Source of the DNA: Nocardia flavorosea NBRC 108225
Lineage (GTDB): Bacteria > Actinomycetota > Actinomycetes > Mycobacteriales > Mycobacteriaceae
Direction of reading: 5' to 3'
DNA: 64,000 nucleotides
NCBI RefSeq assembly: GCF_001613385.1
Contig: NZ_BDCG01000016.1
Location: forward strand, 349,911 to 413,910
Position 1 is the stretch's first letter. The number at the start of each line of letters is the position of its first letter. Both the position numbers and the translations under genes were made by a program. Positions 25,898 to 35,518 of the stretch are shown here, in pieces. Under the pieces are notes generated by a model. It searched no databases and was not told where the DNA came from. It saw only the letters and a program-made list of their open reading frames with translations.

Positions 25898-27012
25898 GGT
25901 CGATACGGGGTGGGCTCATTGCTCTGATGCTGGCGGGGGTGCTGGTGGTTTCGGGGTGTGGTGCGGTGACGGTGCAGGAAATACCGATGCCCGAACCGGG
26001 TATCGGTGGTCCTGGATACACCGTGCGGGCCCGTTTCGAGGACGCGCTGAACCTGCCGGACCGGGCGCATGTGAAGATCGGCGGCACCGATATCGGCGTG
26101 GTCACCGATATCTCCACCACCGATTTCGTGGCGGATGTGAACTTGCTGATCCGCGAGGATATTCGGCTGCCGCGCGGGACCACCGCCGAACTGCGGCAGG
26201 CCACCCCGCTCGGCGATGTCTTCATCGCCATGACGCTCCCGCGGGAGGACCCGAACGCGGCTCTGCTCGGTGAAGGCGATGTCATCGATACCGACCACAC
26301 CGGTGCCGGTGCCTCGGTGGAAGAGCTCATGGTGTCGGTATCGATGCTGCTCAACGGCGGTGGGTTGAATCAGGCCGCCCGGATCACCGCGGAAATGGAT
26401 TCGATGTTCGCCGGGCGCGCGCCACAACTGGCGCATCTGATCACCGAGATGACCCAGGTGCTGGGCGCTCTGAACGCGCGGACCGCCGATATCGACAGTG
26501 TGCTGCACGGGGTGAACCTGCTCACCGGTGAACTGGCCGCGCGGAAACAGGAATTGGGACAGGCCGCGGACGCCTTCCCCGATCTGCTGGGGCTGGTCGC
26601 GGAGAACAACCGCGATATCACCGCCCTGATCCAGAAGATCTCGGTGACCATGTCGGCGCTGGGCGATTTCACCGATACCACCAGCCCCGAATTCATCGGC
26701 CTGTTCGACAGTATCCGCCGGCTCATGGGTGGATTCACGGCTATGGGCGACAACCTGCGACAGACGCTGGACGGGCTACATGCCTTGTATCCCTCGCTGG
26801 AACAGTCCTTCGAAGGACCGACGCTCGCTGTTGCGGCGCGCGTCTCCTATTTGAGTGTCGGCGCGCTCACCGATCCCACCAAGAGCCGGTTGCCCGACGG
26901 GACCGATGTGCCGGCCTTCATCGGCAGCCTCGCCCAGGTATTGCAGAAGATCCAGGGCCGGTTGACCAGTCCTCCGCAACCCGCACCGGCACCGCAGGAG
27001 GGGCCGCGATGA
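25894..27012 (+). CDS. mceE: MceE, Mce-family lipoprotein
   Basis: A 372-residue MCE protein corresponding to the LprK/LprN lipoprotein position of mycobacterial mce operons. Its signal peptide ends in the lipobox VSGC (Cys about 23). The MCE domain contains FEDALNLPDRAHVKIGGTDIGVV. The C-terminus is proline-rich (PPQPAPAPQEGPR). The ATG at 25894 overlaps the mceD stop by four bases (ATGA), and mceF overlaps its own stop. Confidence 0.92.
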   Translation: MRSIRGGLIALMLAGVLVVSGCGAVTVQEIPMPEPGIGGPGYTVRARFEDALNLPDRAHVKIGGTDIGVVTDISTTDFVADVNLLIREDIRLPRGTTAELRQATPLGDVFIAMTLPREDPNAALLGEGDVIDTDHTGAGASVEELMVSVSMLLNGGGLNQAARITAEMDSMFAGRAPQLAHLITEMTQVLGALNARTADIDSVLHGVNLLTGELAARKQELGQAADAFPDLLGLVAENNRDITALIQKISVTMSALGDFTDTTSPEFIGLFDSIRRLMGGFTAMGDNLRQTLDGLHALYPSLEQSFEGPTLAVAARVSYLSVGALTDPTKSRLPDGTDVPAFIGSLAQVLQKIQGRLTSPPQPAPAPQEGPR

Positions 27013-28190
27013 ATATTCCGTTGTGGAACTGGTTGGTCCGGCATCGGATCAGGGTCGCGAATATCGGTCTGGTGGTGGTGCTGATCGCCGGTTGCGGATA
27101 CCTCGGCGCGGAAGTGCTGCGGATCAACCTGCTCCCCAACAGCACCTACCGGGTGACCGTGGCGCTCGCCGGGTCGGGCGGCCTGCTGGCCGACCACGAT
27201 GTGAACTTTCGGGGCACCCGGGTAGGGCGGGTGGCCGATGTCCGGGTTTCCGATACCGGGATCGAAGCGGTCGCCGAAATCGACTCGGGGGTGCGGATTC
27301 CGGTCGGCGGCACGGTGGTGGTCGGGCGCCTGTCCGCGGTAGGTGAGCAGTACCTGGACTTCCGGCCGGACTCCGATACCGGTCCCTACCTGCGTGACGG
27401 TGACCGGGTGGAGGTAGAGCGCACTCATATCCCGGTGACGGTGCATTCGCTGCTGTCGAATATGAGCGCCATGATCAGCGGTCTCAATCCCGACCGGCTC
27501 ACCGTGATCGTCGACGAACTGGACAAAGCACTGGCCGGTGGGCCGGACCGGTTGCGCAATATGATCTCCGGGATCAGCCGGGCGATGGCGGGACTGGAGA
27601 ATCTGCTGCCGCAGACCCGGCAGCTCATCGAGAACCTGTCGGTGATCGCCGAAACCACGCAATACGCGCAACCCGATCTCGGCACCCTGACGGGTTCGGC
27701 GAGCGCGCTGTTCCAGCAGCTGACCGCCGCCGACCAGGAGGTGCGGCAACTCCTGGATCTGGCGCCCGGGCAACTCGCCACGCTCGGCGGTTTCATCGAC
27801 GAAACCCAGGACCCGATCACCAATCTGGTCACCAACTTCGTGGCCATCACCCGGGCCGCGAAACTGCGTCAACCCGCGATCGCGGCCCTGTTCCCGGCGC
27901 TGCGGGCGGGGACCTCGGCGCTGAATGTGCCGGTACACGACGGAATGTTCCACACCCTGGTCGATATCTGGCCACGACCCACCTGCGAGTACAACACCAT
28001 TCCACTGGCCCCCACCGAACCGGTGGCCGATACCCGGGTCCGCCTGTACAACTACTGCGTCACCAACGACCCGGCCCTGCAGGTGCGCGGTTCGGCCAAT
28101 GCACCGCGGCCGGATGTTCCCGACAACACCGCCGGTCCGCCGCCGGGAGTTACCGGTAACGAACTGTCCCGCCCCATCCCGGGTCGTTAG
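27009..28190 (+). CDS. mceF: MceF, Mce-family lipid transport protein
   Basis: A 393-residue protein with an N-terminal anchor (about 18-36), an MCE domain with LLADHDVNFRGTRVGRVADV, a helical region, and a C-terminal Cys-containing segment (RPTCEYNTIPLAP). It is the sixth MCE subunit and closes the hexamer set. It overlaps the mceE stop by four bases. The Mce-associated gene begins 12 bases later. Confidence 0.92.
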   Translation: MNIPLWNWLVRHRIRVANIGLVVVLIAGCGYLGAEVLRINLLPNSTYRVTVALAGSGGLLADHDVNFRGTRVGRVADVRVSDTGIEAVAEIDSGVRIPVGGTVVVGRLSAVGEQYLDFRPDSDTGPYLRDGDRVEVERTHIPVTVHSLLSNMSAMISGLNPDRLTVIVDELDKALAGGPDRLRNMISGISRAMAGLENLLPQTRQLIENLSVIAETTQYAQPDLGTLTGSASALFQQLTAADQEVRQLLDLAPGQLATLGGFIDETQDPITNLVTNFVAITRAAKLRQPAIAALFPALRAGTSALNVPVHDGMFHTLVDIWPRPTCEYNTIPLAPTEPVADTRVRLYNYCVTNDPALQVRGSANAPRPDVPDNTAGPPPGVTGNELSRPIPGR

Positions 28191-28202
28191 GAGAAGACGA
28201 GA

Positions 28203-28952
28203 ATGACCGATAAGCCCGCCGAGCCCGCCGCCGGAAAGCCGGACGACGAAGCGAAACCGGTGCCACCCACCGACGATGCGGTGGCGAGCGCGGCTCCGGC
28301 CGAATCCGCCACCCGGGCCCCGGAAGACAGTTCGGTGGTGGCCGGATCGGCTCCGGAGCACGGTAAGGCCGTAGCGATGAAGAAGCTGCTGGGCGGGCGG
28401 CGTACGAGCGGATCCGGCGGTGCGCCGGATCGGGCCGCCCCGGGATCGCGGTCGCGCGTATTGCTGGGGGCGCTGGCTGCGGCGGTTCTGCTGTTGATCG
28501 GCGCGGTGGGGGTCGCGGGGTATCTGTACGTCGAAGAGCGGGACAAGGCCGAGGTGCTGGCCGCATACGACGAGGTCCGGCAGGCGGCGTGCCGGTACGC
28601 ACCGGTGCTGGCCAACTACGACGCGAAGAACCTGGAACCGTATTTCACCGCTGTCCTGGACGGCGCCACCGGCGACTGGAAAAAGGAATTCGAAACCACC
28701 ACCACCGAGTTGCGCGAGGCGCTGGTGGCGGGCGAAGTCGTATCGACCGCCGGAGATATCCAGTGCGCGGTGAAAACCGCGGACGCCGGCTCGGCGGAGG
28801 TCGTGGTGGTGATCGGGCAGACCGTCACCAGTCTGGGCACCCAGGGACAACCCGCGCCGGGGCAGCTGGCCATGGTGATGCGGATGCAGAAAACCGACGG
28901 CCGCTGGCTGGTCGATCAGATGACCTCACCGCTGGCCGAACCGGTGCAGTGA
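28203..28952 (+). CDS. Mce-associated membrane protein
   Basis: A 249-residue protein: a ~90-residue disordered Pro/Ala/Glu/Ser-rich cytoplasmic N-terminus, one membrane helix (LLGALAAAVLLLIGAVGVAGY, about 92-112), and an extracytoplasmic NTF2-like domain with YTEERDKAEVLAAYDEVRQA-type start and LVDQMTSPLAEPV end. This layout is that of the Mas/Mam proteins encoded at the 3' end of mce operons, which stabilise the transporter. It is cotranscribed with mceF and ends 21 bases before the convergent double-TetR gene. Confidence 0.88.
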   Translation: MTDKPAEPAAGKPDDEAKPVPPTDDAVASAAPAESATRAPEDSSVVAGSAPEHGKAVAMKKLLGGRRTSGSGGAPDRAAPGSRSRVLLGALAAAVLLLIGAVGVAGYLYVEERDKAEVLAAYDEVRQAACRYAPVLANYDAKNLEPYFTAVLDGATGDWKKEFETTTTELREALVAGEVVSTAGDIQCAVKTADAGSAEVVVVIGQTVTSLGTQGQPAPGQLAMVMRMQKTDGRWLVDQMTSPLAEPVQ

Positions 28953-28973
28953 ACGCGCCCGGGCGGGCCGGGT

Positions 28974-30278
28974 TCAGCGTGCGCCCGGCCGGCCGTACAG
29001 GACGGTCTGCAGGAGTAGCGTGACCCGCTCCTGGGAGGCGATGGGGACGGTGCCGAAGGATCGTCCGAGATCGACGACCAGGGCGAAGGCGGCATGTACC
29101 AGGAACCGCGCCTGCGGACCGGACAGGTCGGGCCGGACCTGGCGTACCAACCGGGCCCATTCGTCCACGCTGAGCCGCTGGACCGTGCGCAGCGCGGCGC
29201 GTTCCTCGGCGGGGACGTGCTGGAACTCGGTGTAGTACACGAAGGTGAGTTCCCGTTCGGCGAACGAACCCGCGACGTACTGGTCGATCAGCGAATCCAG
29301 CGCCTCCCGAGGGCCGGCGGCGGAGGCCACGGCCGGGCCGATGGCGCTCGATACCCGTTCGGCTGCGCGCCGGAACGCGGCAGTGAGCAGATCGCTCTTG
29401 CCGCGATAGAAGCGATACACCGCCGAGGCGGCGGAAAGCCCCGCGGCGGTGGCGATATCCTCCACGCTCACATTGGGATAGCCGCGGGCATGGAACAGTT
29501 CCACGCCTTTGCGCAGCAGCAGTTCGTGTTTGAACGATTCCGGTATTTCCACCGGCGGTGTGGGCGCGATATCCACCGGTGGCGGCAGCGTGACATCCGC
29601 GAGACCGGTGCAGATCGAAACCAGCAGGGCGACAAGAGGTTTGCTGGGGAGCGCCGCATGGTGATCGGCAATGCTCGTAATGGCCGACAGTAGCGATATC
29701 GCCAGGACCTTGCGGTCGCCGTTGCTCAGGCCCGGGGAATAGGCGGCGAGCCGGCTCTCCAGCGCGTCCAGCACCACTTTCTGCTGCTCGGCGCGGATCT
29801 CCCGGTCCGCCGGCTCCAGATAGCGGCCCTCCCAGCGCACCAGCGCGACACTGGCCCGGTTGGCGACGGTGACCGCGCTCAATGCCTCGAGGACCTGTTG
29901 CAGCGCCTGGTGCGGTGGCAGGTCCGCGGCGTCGGCCGGTAACCGGACGGATTCGGCCATTGCCCGGCCGACCCGCAGCGATTCCTCCCGGAACAGCGCG
30001 TACTTGCTCGGGTAATGCCGGTACAGTGCGGCCGAACTGATCCCCAGGCCACCGGCGATATCCTCCATGCTCACGCCGTGGTAGCCGAGGGAACCGAAGG
30101 CGTTGGCCGCCGCGGCGGCGATCTGCGCTCGCCGGTTCTTCGGCCGGCGCCGCACCGGGCGCGCAGGGAGATCACCGGTGGCTTTGCGGGCGTCGGCGCC
30201 GTCTCCGGCCGGGTCGTCGCGGCCGCGCACGCGCACCGCGGGCGTGGACGGCCGGGCCCGGCTGTTGTCGACGCTCAT
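28974..30278 (-). CDS. Regulator with two TetR DNA-binding domains
   Basis: A 434-residue protein holding two complete TetR-type helix-turn-helix domains: the first at about residues 48-95 (IAAAAANAFGSLGYHGVSME and ISSAALYRHYPSKYALF), the second at about 248-295 (KGVELFHARGYPNVSVEDIA and LSAASAVYRFYRGKSDLLTA), each followed by its own helical domain. Double-TetR proteins of this length occur in mycolata. It could bind a dimeric operator as a monomer; this is inferred. It is convergent with the mce operon and upstream of the alcohol dehydrogenase by 155 bases. A role in mce control is only suggested by position. Confidence 0.85.
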   Translation of the reverse strand: MSVDNSRARPSTPAVRVRGRDDPAGDGADARKATGDLPARPVRRRPKNRRAQIAAAAANAFGSLGYHGVSMEDIAGGLGISSAALYRHYPSKYALFREESLRVGRAMAESVRLPADAADLPPHQALQQVLEALSAVTVANRASVALVRWEGRYLEPADREIRAEQQKVVLDALESRLAAYSPGLSNGDRKVLAISLLSAITSIADHHAALPSKPLVALLVSICTGLADVTLPPPVDIAPTPPVEIPESFKHELLLRKGVELFHARGYPNVSVEDIATAAGLSAASAVYRFYRGKSDLLTAAFRRAAERVSSAIGPAVASAAGPREALDSLIDQYVAGSFAERELTFVYYTEFQHVPAEERAALRTVQRLSVDEWARLVRQVRPDLSGPQARFLVHAAFALVVDLGRSFGTVPIASQERVTLLLQTVLYGRPGAR

Positions 30279-30434
30279 CCCGTAATCCTATCGTCGGCCG
30301 ACCGGCATCCATGTCCCGCACCCCCGGTCAGGGAGGTATTCCGCCCTGCCCGGGCCCCGCGCACCGCCGGTGGGCGCGTTCGCGGCAGGCGGTGACCTGT
30401 CGCCAACGCGATGGTCGTTGCAGCTCGGTGGTGG

Positions 30435-31475
30435 TTACGGCACGATCACCGCCCGCCCACGCAGGGTTCCGGCGGCGAGCCGGCGGTAGGCCTCCGGCGC
30501 TTCGTCCAGCGAAAACCGTTCTACCGCGATATCGAGGACGCCGTCGTGCGCCAGATCGATGAGCTCGATCAGTTCCGCGCGGGCGCCCCAGTACGGCGCG
30601 GTCGCGGTCGCCTCGTACGGGCTGACGCCGAAGCCGATCCGCGCGCCCGATTTGCCGTCACCGATACCGACGATGGTCACATCGGAATCCACGCCCGCCA
30701 CCGCCATCGCCGTATCGATGGTCGGCTGGAAGCCGACGAAGTCGAGTACCAGGCTCGCACCGGCCGGGCCGGTGATCTTGCGGACATTCCCGGCGGCGTT
30801 CGCGTCCGACAGCACGGCCTCATGGGCGCCCACCGACCGTGCGAACTCGAGCTTCTCGTCGTTGACATCCAACGCGATCACCCGCGTGGAAGTCAGATGC
30901 CGCAGCAGCTGGATGGCGACATGGCCGAGGCCACCGCTGCCGATCACCACGGTCCACGAGCCCGGCCGCAGTTTGCCCAGCGAGCGTTTGATCGCGTGGT
31001 ACGGGGTGAGACCGGCGTCGGTGAGCGGCACGGTGGCCACCGGGTCGAGATCGCCGATCGGCACCAGGTGGCGCGGCGAATCGACGATCAGATATTCGGC
31101 GATGGCCCCCGGCGCGCCCAGGCCGGGCGGGAGAATGCGCAGCTCGGCCGCACGGGAACAGTAGTTCTCCAGGCCCTGCGCGCAGAACCAGCAGTTACCG
31201 CAACCCCACGGTCCGTAGACCACGACATTCGTTCCTGTGTCGATCCCCTGGACCCCCGCGCCGACAGCCACGACCTCACCGGCGCCCTCGTGCCCGAGGG
31301 TGAGCGGGAGCTCGATACCGAAGTTCTCCGGCGGGTTGTTCATGACGAAATCGTCGGAATGGCATACACCGGCCGCGGTCACCCGGAGCAATACTTCGCC
31401 GGGGCCGGGTTCGGGGGTAGGAATTTCGCGGACCTCCGGTTCCGCACCGACGGCCACATGCTGCAGAGCCTTCAT
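30435..31475 (-). CDS. Zinc-dependent alcohol dehydrogenase, MDR family
   Basis: A 346-residue medium-chain dehydrogenase. Catalytic zinc ligands are in GVCHSDDF (Cys about 37) and GHEGAGEV (His/Glu about 61). The structural zinc lobe has four cysteines in GCGNCWFCAQGLENYC. The nucleotide fold has VIGSGGLGHVAIQLL, and an Asp follows in VIALDVND, favouring NAD(H). It oxidises a primary or secondary alcohol or reduces an aldehyde; the natural substrate is not evident. Nicotinoprotein MDR enzymes depend on mycofactocin in related species, but nothing in this sequence proves tight NAD binding. The gene stands alone. Confidence 0.9.
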   Translation of the reverse strand: MKALQHVAVGAEPEVREIPTPEPGPGEVLLRVTAAGVCHSDDFVMNNPPENFGIELPLTLGHEGAGEVVAVGAGVQGIDTGTNVVVYGPWGCGNCWFCAQGLENYCSRAAELRILPPGLGAPGAIAEYLIVDSPRHLVPIGDLDPVATVPLTDAGLTPYHAIKRSLGKLRPGSWTVVIGSGGLGHVAIQLLRHLTSTRVIALDVNDEKLEFARSVGAHEAVLSDANAAGNVRKITGPAGASLVLDFVGFQPTIDTAMAVAGVDSDVTIVGIGDGKSGARIGFGVSPYEATATAPYWGARAELIELIDLAHDGVLDIAVERFSLDEAPEAYRRLAAGTLRGRAVIVP

Positions 31476-31913
31476 AGCGTGCCTGTCCTCTCCCTGAGCC
31501 GAACGACTGTGTACGTACAGGTGGAGCGGGCGTTGCGTGGTGGACCAGCTCAGATCAGGCTAGTTCGCACACCGGCCCGGGCGGCGCATTTTGCCGTTAC
31601 GGGATCCCCGCAGCGCTCCAATGCCCGCGATCGGGCGGGCGGCCCCGAGGCGGGGCCCGATCTGCGCATGCGCTTGTGCGCGTGACCGACTTGCGACGCG
31701 GTGCCCTGCACCCGCTCGGAGCCGGCCGTACGACGCGCACACAGGGATCGGATGTAGGTACATCGTGCGGCCGGGGCCCTCGGCCGACGGTGCGCCCATG
31801 CGGCCGCCGCGCCGGCGTTCTGCACATAGGCGGTGGCGACCGAGTCGGTTCGGGGCTGTGGCCGGCGTGGACGTCCCGGCGCCGGGCAGTCCTGTCGCGC
31901 AGGCGCGTGATCT
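31476..31913. other. Gap between the alcohol dehydrogenase and the leucine operon end
   Basis: About 440 bases without a supportable gene. It should include the alcohol dehydrogenase promoter. Confidence 0.45.
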
Positions 31914-31944
31914 GTGCGGCCTGCGCGCCCGGCGCAGGCCGCAC
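31914..31944 (-). terminator. Hairpin terminator after the leucine catabolic operon
   Basis: GTGCGGCCTGCGC (31914-31926) and its exact reverse complement (31932-31944) enclose a five-base loop. It begins 13 bases after the stop of the acetoacetyl-CoA synthetase gene on the minus strand. Confidence 0.65.
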
Positions 31945-31957
31945 GCCGGGTGTGAGG

Positions 31958-33901
31958 TCAGCGGCCGGCGGGCGGGCGGATACCGCTGTACCAGTCGAGC
32001 AGCGCGGGGTCGTCGACTGCGCTGCGTTCCACTACCCGCGCCGGGTCGGCGCCCTGGAACAGGCGTTTGATCGGCACCTCGAGTTTCTTACCGGTGCGGG
32101 TATGCGGGACGGCGGGAGCGGCCAGGATCTCGTCGGGGACGTGGCGCGGGGAGACCTCGGTGCGGATCACCTCCTTGATCCGGTCGCGCAGGTCGTCGGT
32201 GAGTTCGGCGCCGGGGGCCAGCACGACGAACAGTGGCATCCAGTAGCCGCCGTCGGGCTGTTCCGCGCCGATGACCAGGGCTTCGCTGATCTCGGGTAGC
32301 CGTTCCACCGCCTGGTAGATATCGGCGCTGCCCATGCGGATGCCGTGGCGGTTGAGGGTGGAATCGGAGCGGCCGTGCACCACCACGCTGCCGTGGCCGG
32401 TGCGGGTGATCCAGTCGCCGTGGCGCCATACGCCGGGATAGGTGTCGAAGTAGGCGTCGTGGTACCGGGTGCCGTCGTGGTCGCGCCAGAACCGGATCGG
32501 CATGGACGGCATGGGCGCCGTGACGACCAGTTCGCCGACCTCGTCGCGTACCGGCTGCCCGGCCTCGTCGTAGGCATCCAGCGCGACTCCCAGATACGGC
32601 GCCGAAAGCTCTCCCGGCCATACCGGGACCGTGCGCACCCCACCGGCGAACGCCGACACCACATCGGTGCCGCCGCTGATCGAGGCGACGGGAACTCCGC
32701 CGGCGTTCTCGTGCAACCACAGCGAGGAGGCCGGTGGGAGCGAGGAACCGGTGATTCCGATGAGTCGCAGCGCGGAGAGGTCGTGATCGGTCGCGGGGAT
32801 CGAATCCGCCTTGATACAGCCCAGAACGTATCCCGGGCTGGTGCCGAGCACCGTGGTGCCGGTGCGGGCCGCGATCTCCCACAGGGTATCGGGTCGCGGA
32901 TGGGCGGGGCTGCCGTCGTAGCAGACGATGGTGGCGCCGGTGAGCAGTCCGGCGATCTGGAAATTCCACATCATCCAGCTCGGGCTGGTGTACCAGAGGA
33001 AGATGTCGTCGGGCCCGATATCGGATTGCAGGGCAACGGCTTTGAGATGCTCCAGCACTACCCCGCCGTGGCCGTGCACGATTCCCTTGGGGAGCCCGGT
33101 GGTGCCCGAGGAGAAGACGATCCACAGGGGGTGCGCGAAATCGACCGTTTCGGTTTCCGGGAGGGTGTGCCCGGCCGGATCGGCGGCCGCCGACCACGGT
33201 GTGCTGTCGGGGATCTCGTTCCCCAGCCGGGAGACCACGACGGTGGCGCGCAGGGTGTCCAGCCCGGCGCGCAGCGCGGCGATATCGGCGCTCTTGTCGT
33301 GTGCTTTTCCGCCGTAGCGGTAACCGTCGGCGGTGACCAGAACCGTGGGCTCCAGCTGACCGAGCCGGTCCAGCGCGGCTTTGGCCGAATAGTCCTGACC
33401 ACAGGCGCTCCATACCGCGCCGACCGCCGCGGTGCCCAGGAAGGCGATCACGGTCTCGGTGATATTCGGCAGATAGCCGATCACCCGGTCGCCGGGCCGG
33501 ACACCCAGTTCACGCAGTGTCCGCGCGAACGCGGCCACTCCGGCGAGCAGTTCGGCCCAGGAGGTTTCGGTGAGGTCCTCGGTACCCTCCGTGACCTGCA
33601 CTATCGCCGGCCGGTCGGTGCGGGCCTGCGCGATCACCCGGTCGACATAGTTCAGGGTGGTCCCCGGGAACCATTGTGCCCCCGGCATATCGGGCCGGGA
33701 CAGTACTTCGCCCGCGACGGGCCCGAGTGCGAAGTACTCCCAGAGCGCCGCCCAGAAATCGGCGATATTTTCCACCGACCAACGCCACAGGGCGTGATAA
33801 TCCGGTAACTCGGTGCCCGTCCGTGTTTCGACGAAGCGCGCGAAATCCGTGACCCGGGCGCCGGCGATATCACGTGCGCTGGGGATCCACTGTGGTTCCA
33901 C
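31958..33901 (-). CDS. aacS: Acetoacetate-CoA ligase (acetoacetyl-CoA synthetase)
   Basis: A 647-residue ANL-superfamily ligase, the usual length for AacS. It activates acetoacetate with ATP and CoA. N-terminal ACS-type region FWAALWEYF; the P-loop-like SSGTTGLPKGIVHGHGG (about residue 270); SISGGTDVVSAF; and near the C-terminus RSDSTLNRHGIRMGSADIY with the invariant GKKLEVPIKRL lysine region. AGGAGG precedes the GTG start at 33901. In this operon it would convert the acetoacetate released by HMG-CoA cleavage into acetoacetyl-CoA, ready for thiolysis. It lies about 200 bases beyond the lyase gene and could have its own promoter. Confidence 0.9.
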   Translation of the reverse strand: MEPQWIPSARDIAGARVTDFARFVETRTGTELPDYHALWRWSVENIADFWAALWEYFALGPVAGEVLSRPDMPGAQWFPGTTLNYVDRVIAQARTDRPAIVQVTEGTEDLTETSWAELLAGVAAFARTLRELGVRPGDRVIGYLPNITETVIAFLGTAAVGAVWSACGQDYSAKAALDRLGQLEPTVLVTADGYRYGGKAHDKSADIAALRAGLDTLRATVVVSRLGNEIPDSTPWSAAADPAGHTLPETETVDFAHPLWIVFSSGTTGLPKGIVHGHGGVVLEHLKAVALQSDIGPDDIFLWYTSPSWMMWNFQIAGLLTGATIVCYDGSPAHPRPDTLWEIAARTGTTVLGTSPGYVLGCIKADSIPATDHDLSALRLIGITGSSLPPASSLWLHENAGGVPVASISGGTDVVSAFAGGVRTVPVWPGELSAPYLGVALDAYDEAGQPVRDEVGELVVTAPMPSMPIRFWRDHDGTRYHDAYFDTYPGVWRHGDWITRTGHGSVVVHGRSDSTLNRHGIRMGSADIYQAVERLPEISEALVIGAEQPDGGYWMPLFVVLAPGAELTDDLRDRIKEVIRTEVSPRHVPDEILAAPAVPHTRTGKKLEVPIKRLFQGADPARVVERSAVDDPALLDWYSGIRPPAGR

Positions 33902-34101
33902 CGCAGAAACCTCCTGTGTTCATCGGTAATCCTTGCCCAGCCGGGCGCCGCAGGTCGAGTATCGGTGACAGACGCCGGTCGTTGCCGGCTTCCGTACCGA
34001 GACGGACCGGGGCAGTCCGGTGAAAAGCCCCGGGCCCGGTCCGATGATTCATCGAGCCGGGGAGCCGGAGGTCCTGTGCGTGGCGGGGCATAGTTGGCTG
34101 G

Positions 34102-34944
34102 TCAGCCGAGATTTCCGGCAGGCCGGTGGACGGCTCGCTGCAGTATCTGCTCGGCGTGGCGGAGTAGCGGAGAATCCACCATTCGGCCCTCGTAGGTGAA
34201 GACGCCGCGGTGGTTCGGGGCAGCGGCGAGTACGCCCTCGGCCCAGGTGATCTCTTCGGCCGAGGGAGCGTAGGCCGCGCGGATCACCGGGATCTGGGAG
34301 GGATGGATGGCGACCTTGATATCGAAACCCACGGCCACCGCGTCTTCGGCTTCGGTGCGCAACCCATCGAGGTCCCGGATATTCAGGTACACCATGTCCA
34401 GGGCGAGCCGCCGGTATGCCTTCGCGGCGAGGAGGCCGGTGCTGCGCAGATGCAATGCCACATCCCGGTAGCTGCCGTCCGGGCGCCGGGTGCCGGTACC
34501 GCCCAGGGCGGCGACGAGGTCCTCGACCCCGCACATCACGCCCAAGGTGTTCGGTGCGGCGGCTATCGACTCGATGGCCAGCGCACCTGCCGGGGATTCG
34601 ATGAGCGCGAAAACCTCGTACCCGGTGAGACCGGACACCTGTTCGGCGGATTCGGCTTTCGGCAGCATGATCAGCCGGTACTCGGTGCTGCGCAGGGCCT
34701 GCAGGTCCAGGTCGTGGTCGGCGGTGCCGGCGGGGTTGACCCGCACCACGGTGGTGGCTGGGTCGAGCGGGGTTTCGGTGAGTGCCGTGCGGGCGGCGGG
34801 TTTATCGGCCGGTGCGACACCGTCCTCGAGGTCGAGGATCACCACGTCCGCGGCGTCGGCGGCCTTGCGGTAACGCTCCGGACGATCGGCCGGGCAGAAC
34901 AGCCATGCCGGGCCGGCGGGCTCCCAGCCGGTGGGTCCGGTCAT
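34102..34944 (-). CDS. CitE-like beta-hydroxyacyl-CoA lyase (Rv2498c-type)
   Basis: A 280-residue HpcH/HpaI aldolase-fold protein. Motifs: FCPADRPERYRKAADAADVVILDLEDGVAP at the N-terminus, the RVNPAG strand, metal-binding Glu in ALIESPAGALAIESIA, and CGVEDLVAALGG. CitE here is not part of a citrate lyase complex. Its Mycobacterium tuberculosis counterpart in the same gene order, Rv2498c, is reported to cleave HMG-CoA and citramalyl-CoA. The likely role is the last step of leucine degradation, giving acetyl-CoA and acetoacetate. It starts 43 bases after the MaoC gene. Confidence 0.85.
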   Translation of the reverse strand: MTGPTGWEPAGPAWLFCPADRPERYRKAADAADVVILDLEDGVAPADKPAARTALTETPLDPATTVVRVNPAGTADHDLDLQALRSTEYRLIMLPKAESAEQVSGLTGYEVFALIESPAGALAIESIAAAPNTLGVMCGVEDLVAALGGTGTRRPDGSYRDVALHLRSTGLLAAKAYRRLALDMVYLNIRDLDGLRTEAEDAVAVGFDIKVAIHPSQIPVIRAAYAPSAEEITWAEGVLAAAPNHRGVFTYEGRMVDSPLLRHAEQILQRAVHRPAGNLG

Positions 34945-34987
34945 CGGACCTTCCTCCTCCGCGTACCGGCCGCGGCGGTGCGCGGGT

Positions 34988-35518
34988 TCACGCCTGCTCC
35001 GCCGGGCGCATCCGGATCATGGCGTGCCGTACGGCGATACCCACGATGGCGCCGTGCTGGTTGCGCGCCACATGCCGGAACGTGACCACTCCCTGGCCGG
35101 GCCGGCTCTTCGATTCGCGTTTCTTCAGAACCACGGTTTCGACGTAGATGGTGTCGCCGTGGAACAGCGGCGCCGGGAACTTCACCTCCTCGAAACCGAG
35201 ATTGGCGACCGTGGTGCCCTGCGTGAGGTGCGCGACCGCCAACCCGACCATCGTGCCGAGGGTGAACAGCGAGTTCACCAGCCGCTCGTGGAACGGTTCC
35301 TGGGCGTCGCTGTAGGCCTTGTCGATGTGCAGGCCCTGGTTGTTCATGGTCAGGGTGCTGAACAGCACATTGTCGGTTTCGGTCATGGTCCGGCCGGGCC
35401 GGTGCTCGTAGAGCACACCGGTTTCCAATTCCTCGAACCACAGACCGGACTGTACGACCCTTTTCAGGCCGGTGGTGTCGTGCTCGACATTTTTGGTGAT
35501 CTTGTCCTCGCTGCTCAC
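34988..35518 (-). CDS. MaoC-like (R)-hydratase family protein
   Basis: A 176-residue hot-dog-fold protein with the MaoC features GRTMTETDNVLFSTLTMNNQ (catalytic Asp/His region, with HID next) and an FHGDTIYVETVVLKKRESKS core. Same position as Rv2499c. In the leucine route it could hydrate 3-methylglutaconyl-CoA, but this is inferred. The start is taken as the GTG at 35518, overlapping the acyl-CoA dehydrogenase stop by four bases (GTGA). The frame stays open upstream to 35875, but only as a shadow of the dehydrogenase. Confidence 0.82.
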   Translation of the reverse strand: MSSEDKITKNVEHDTTGLKRVVQSGLWFEELETGVLYEHRPGRTMTETDNVLFSTLTMNNQGLHIDKAYSDAQEPFHERLVNSLFTLGTMVGLAVAHLTQGTTVANLGFEEVKFPAPLFHGDTIYVETVVLKKRESKSRPGQGVVTFRHVARNQHGAIVGIAVRHAMIRMRPAEQA

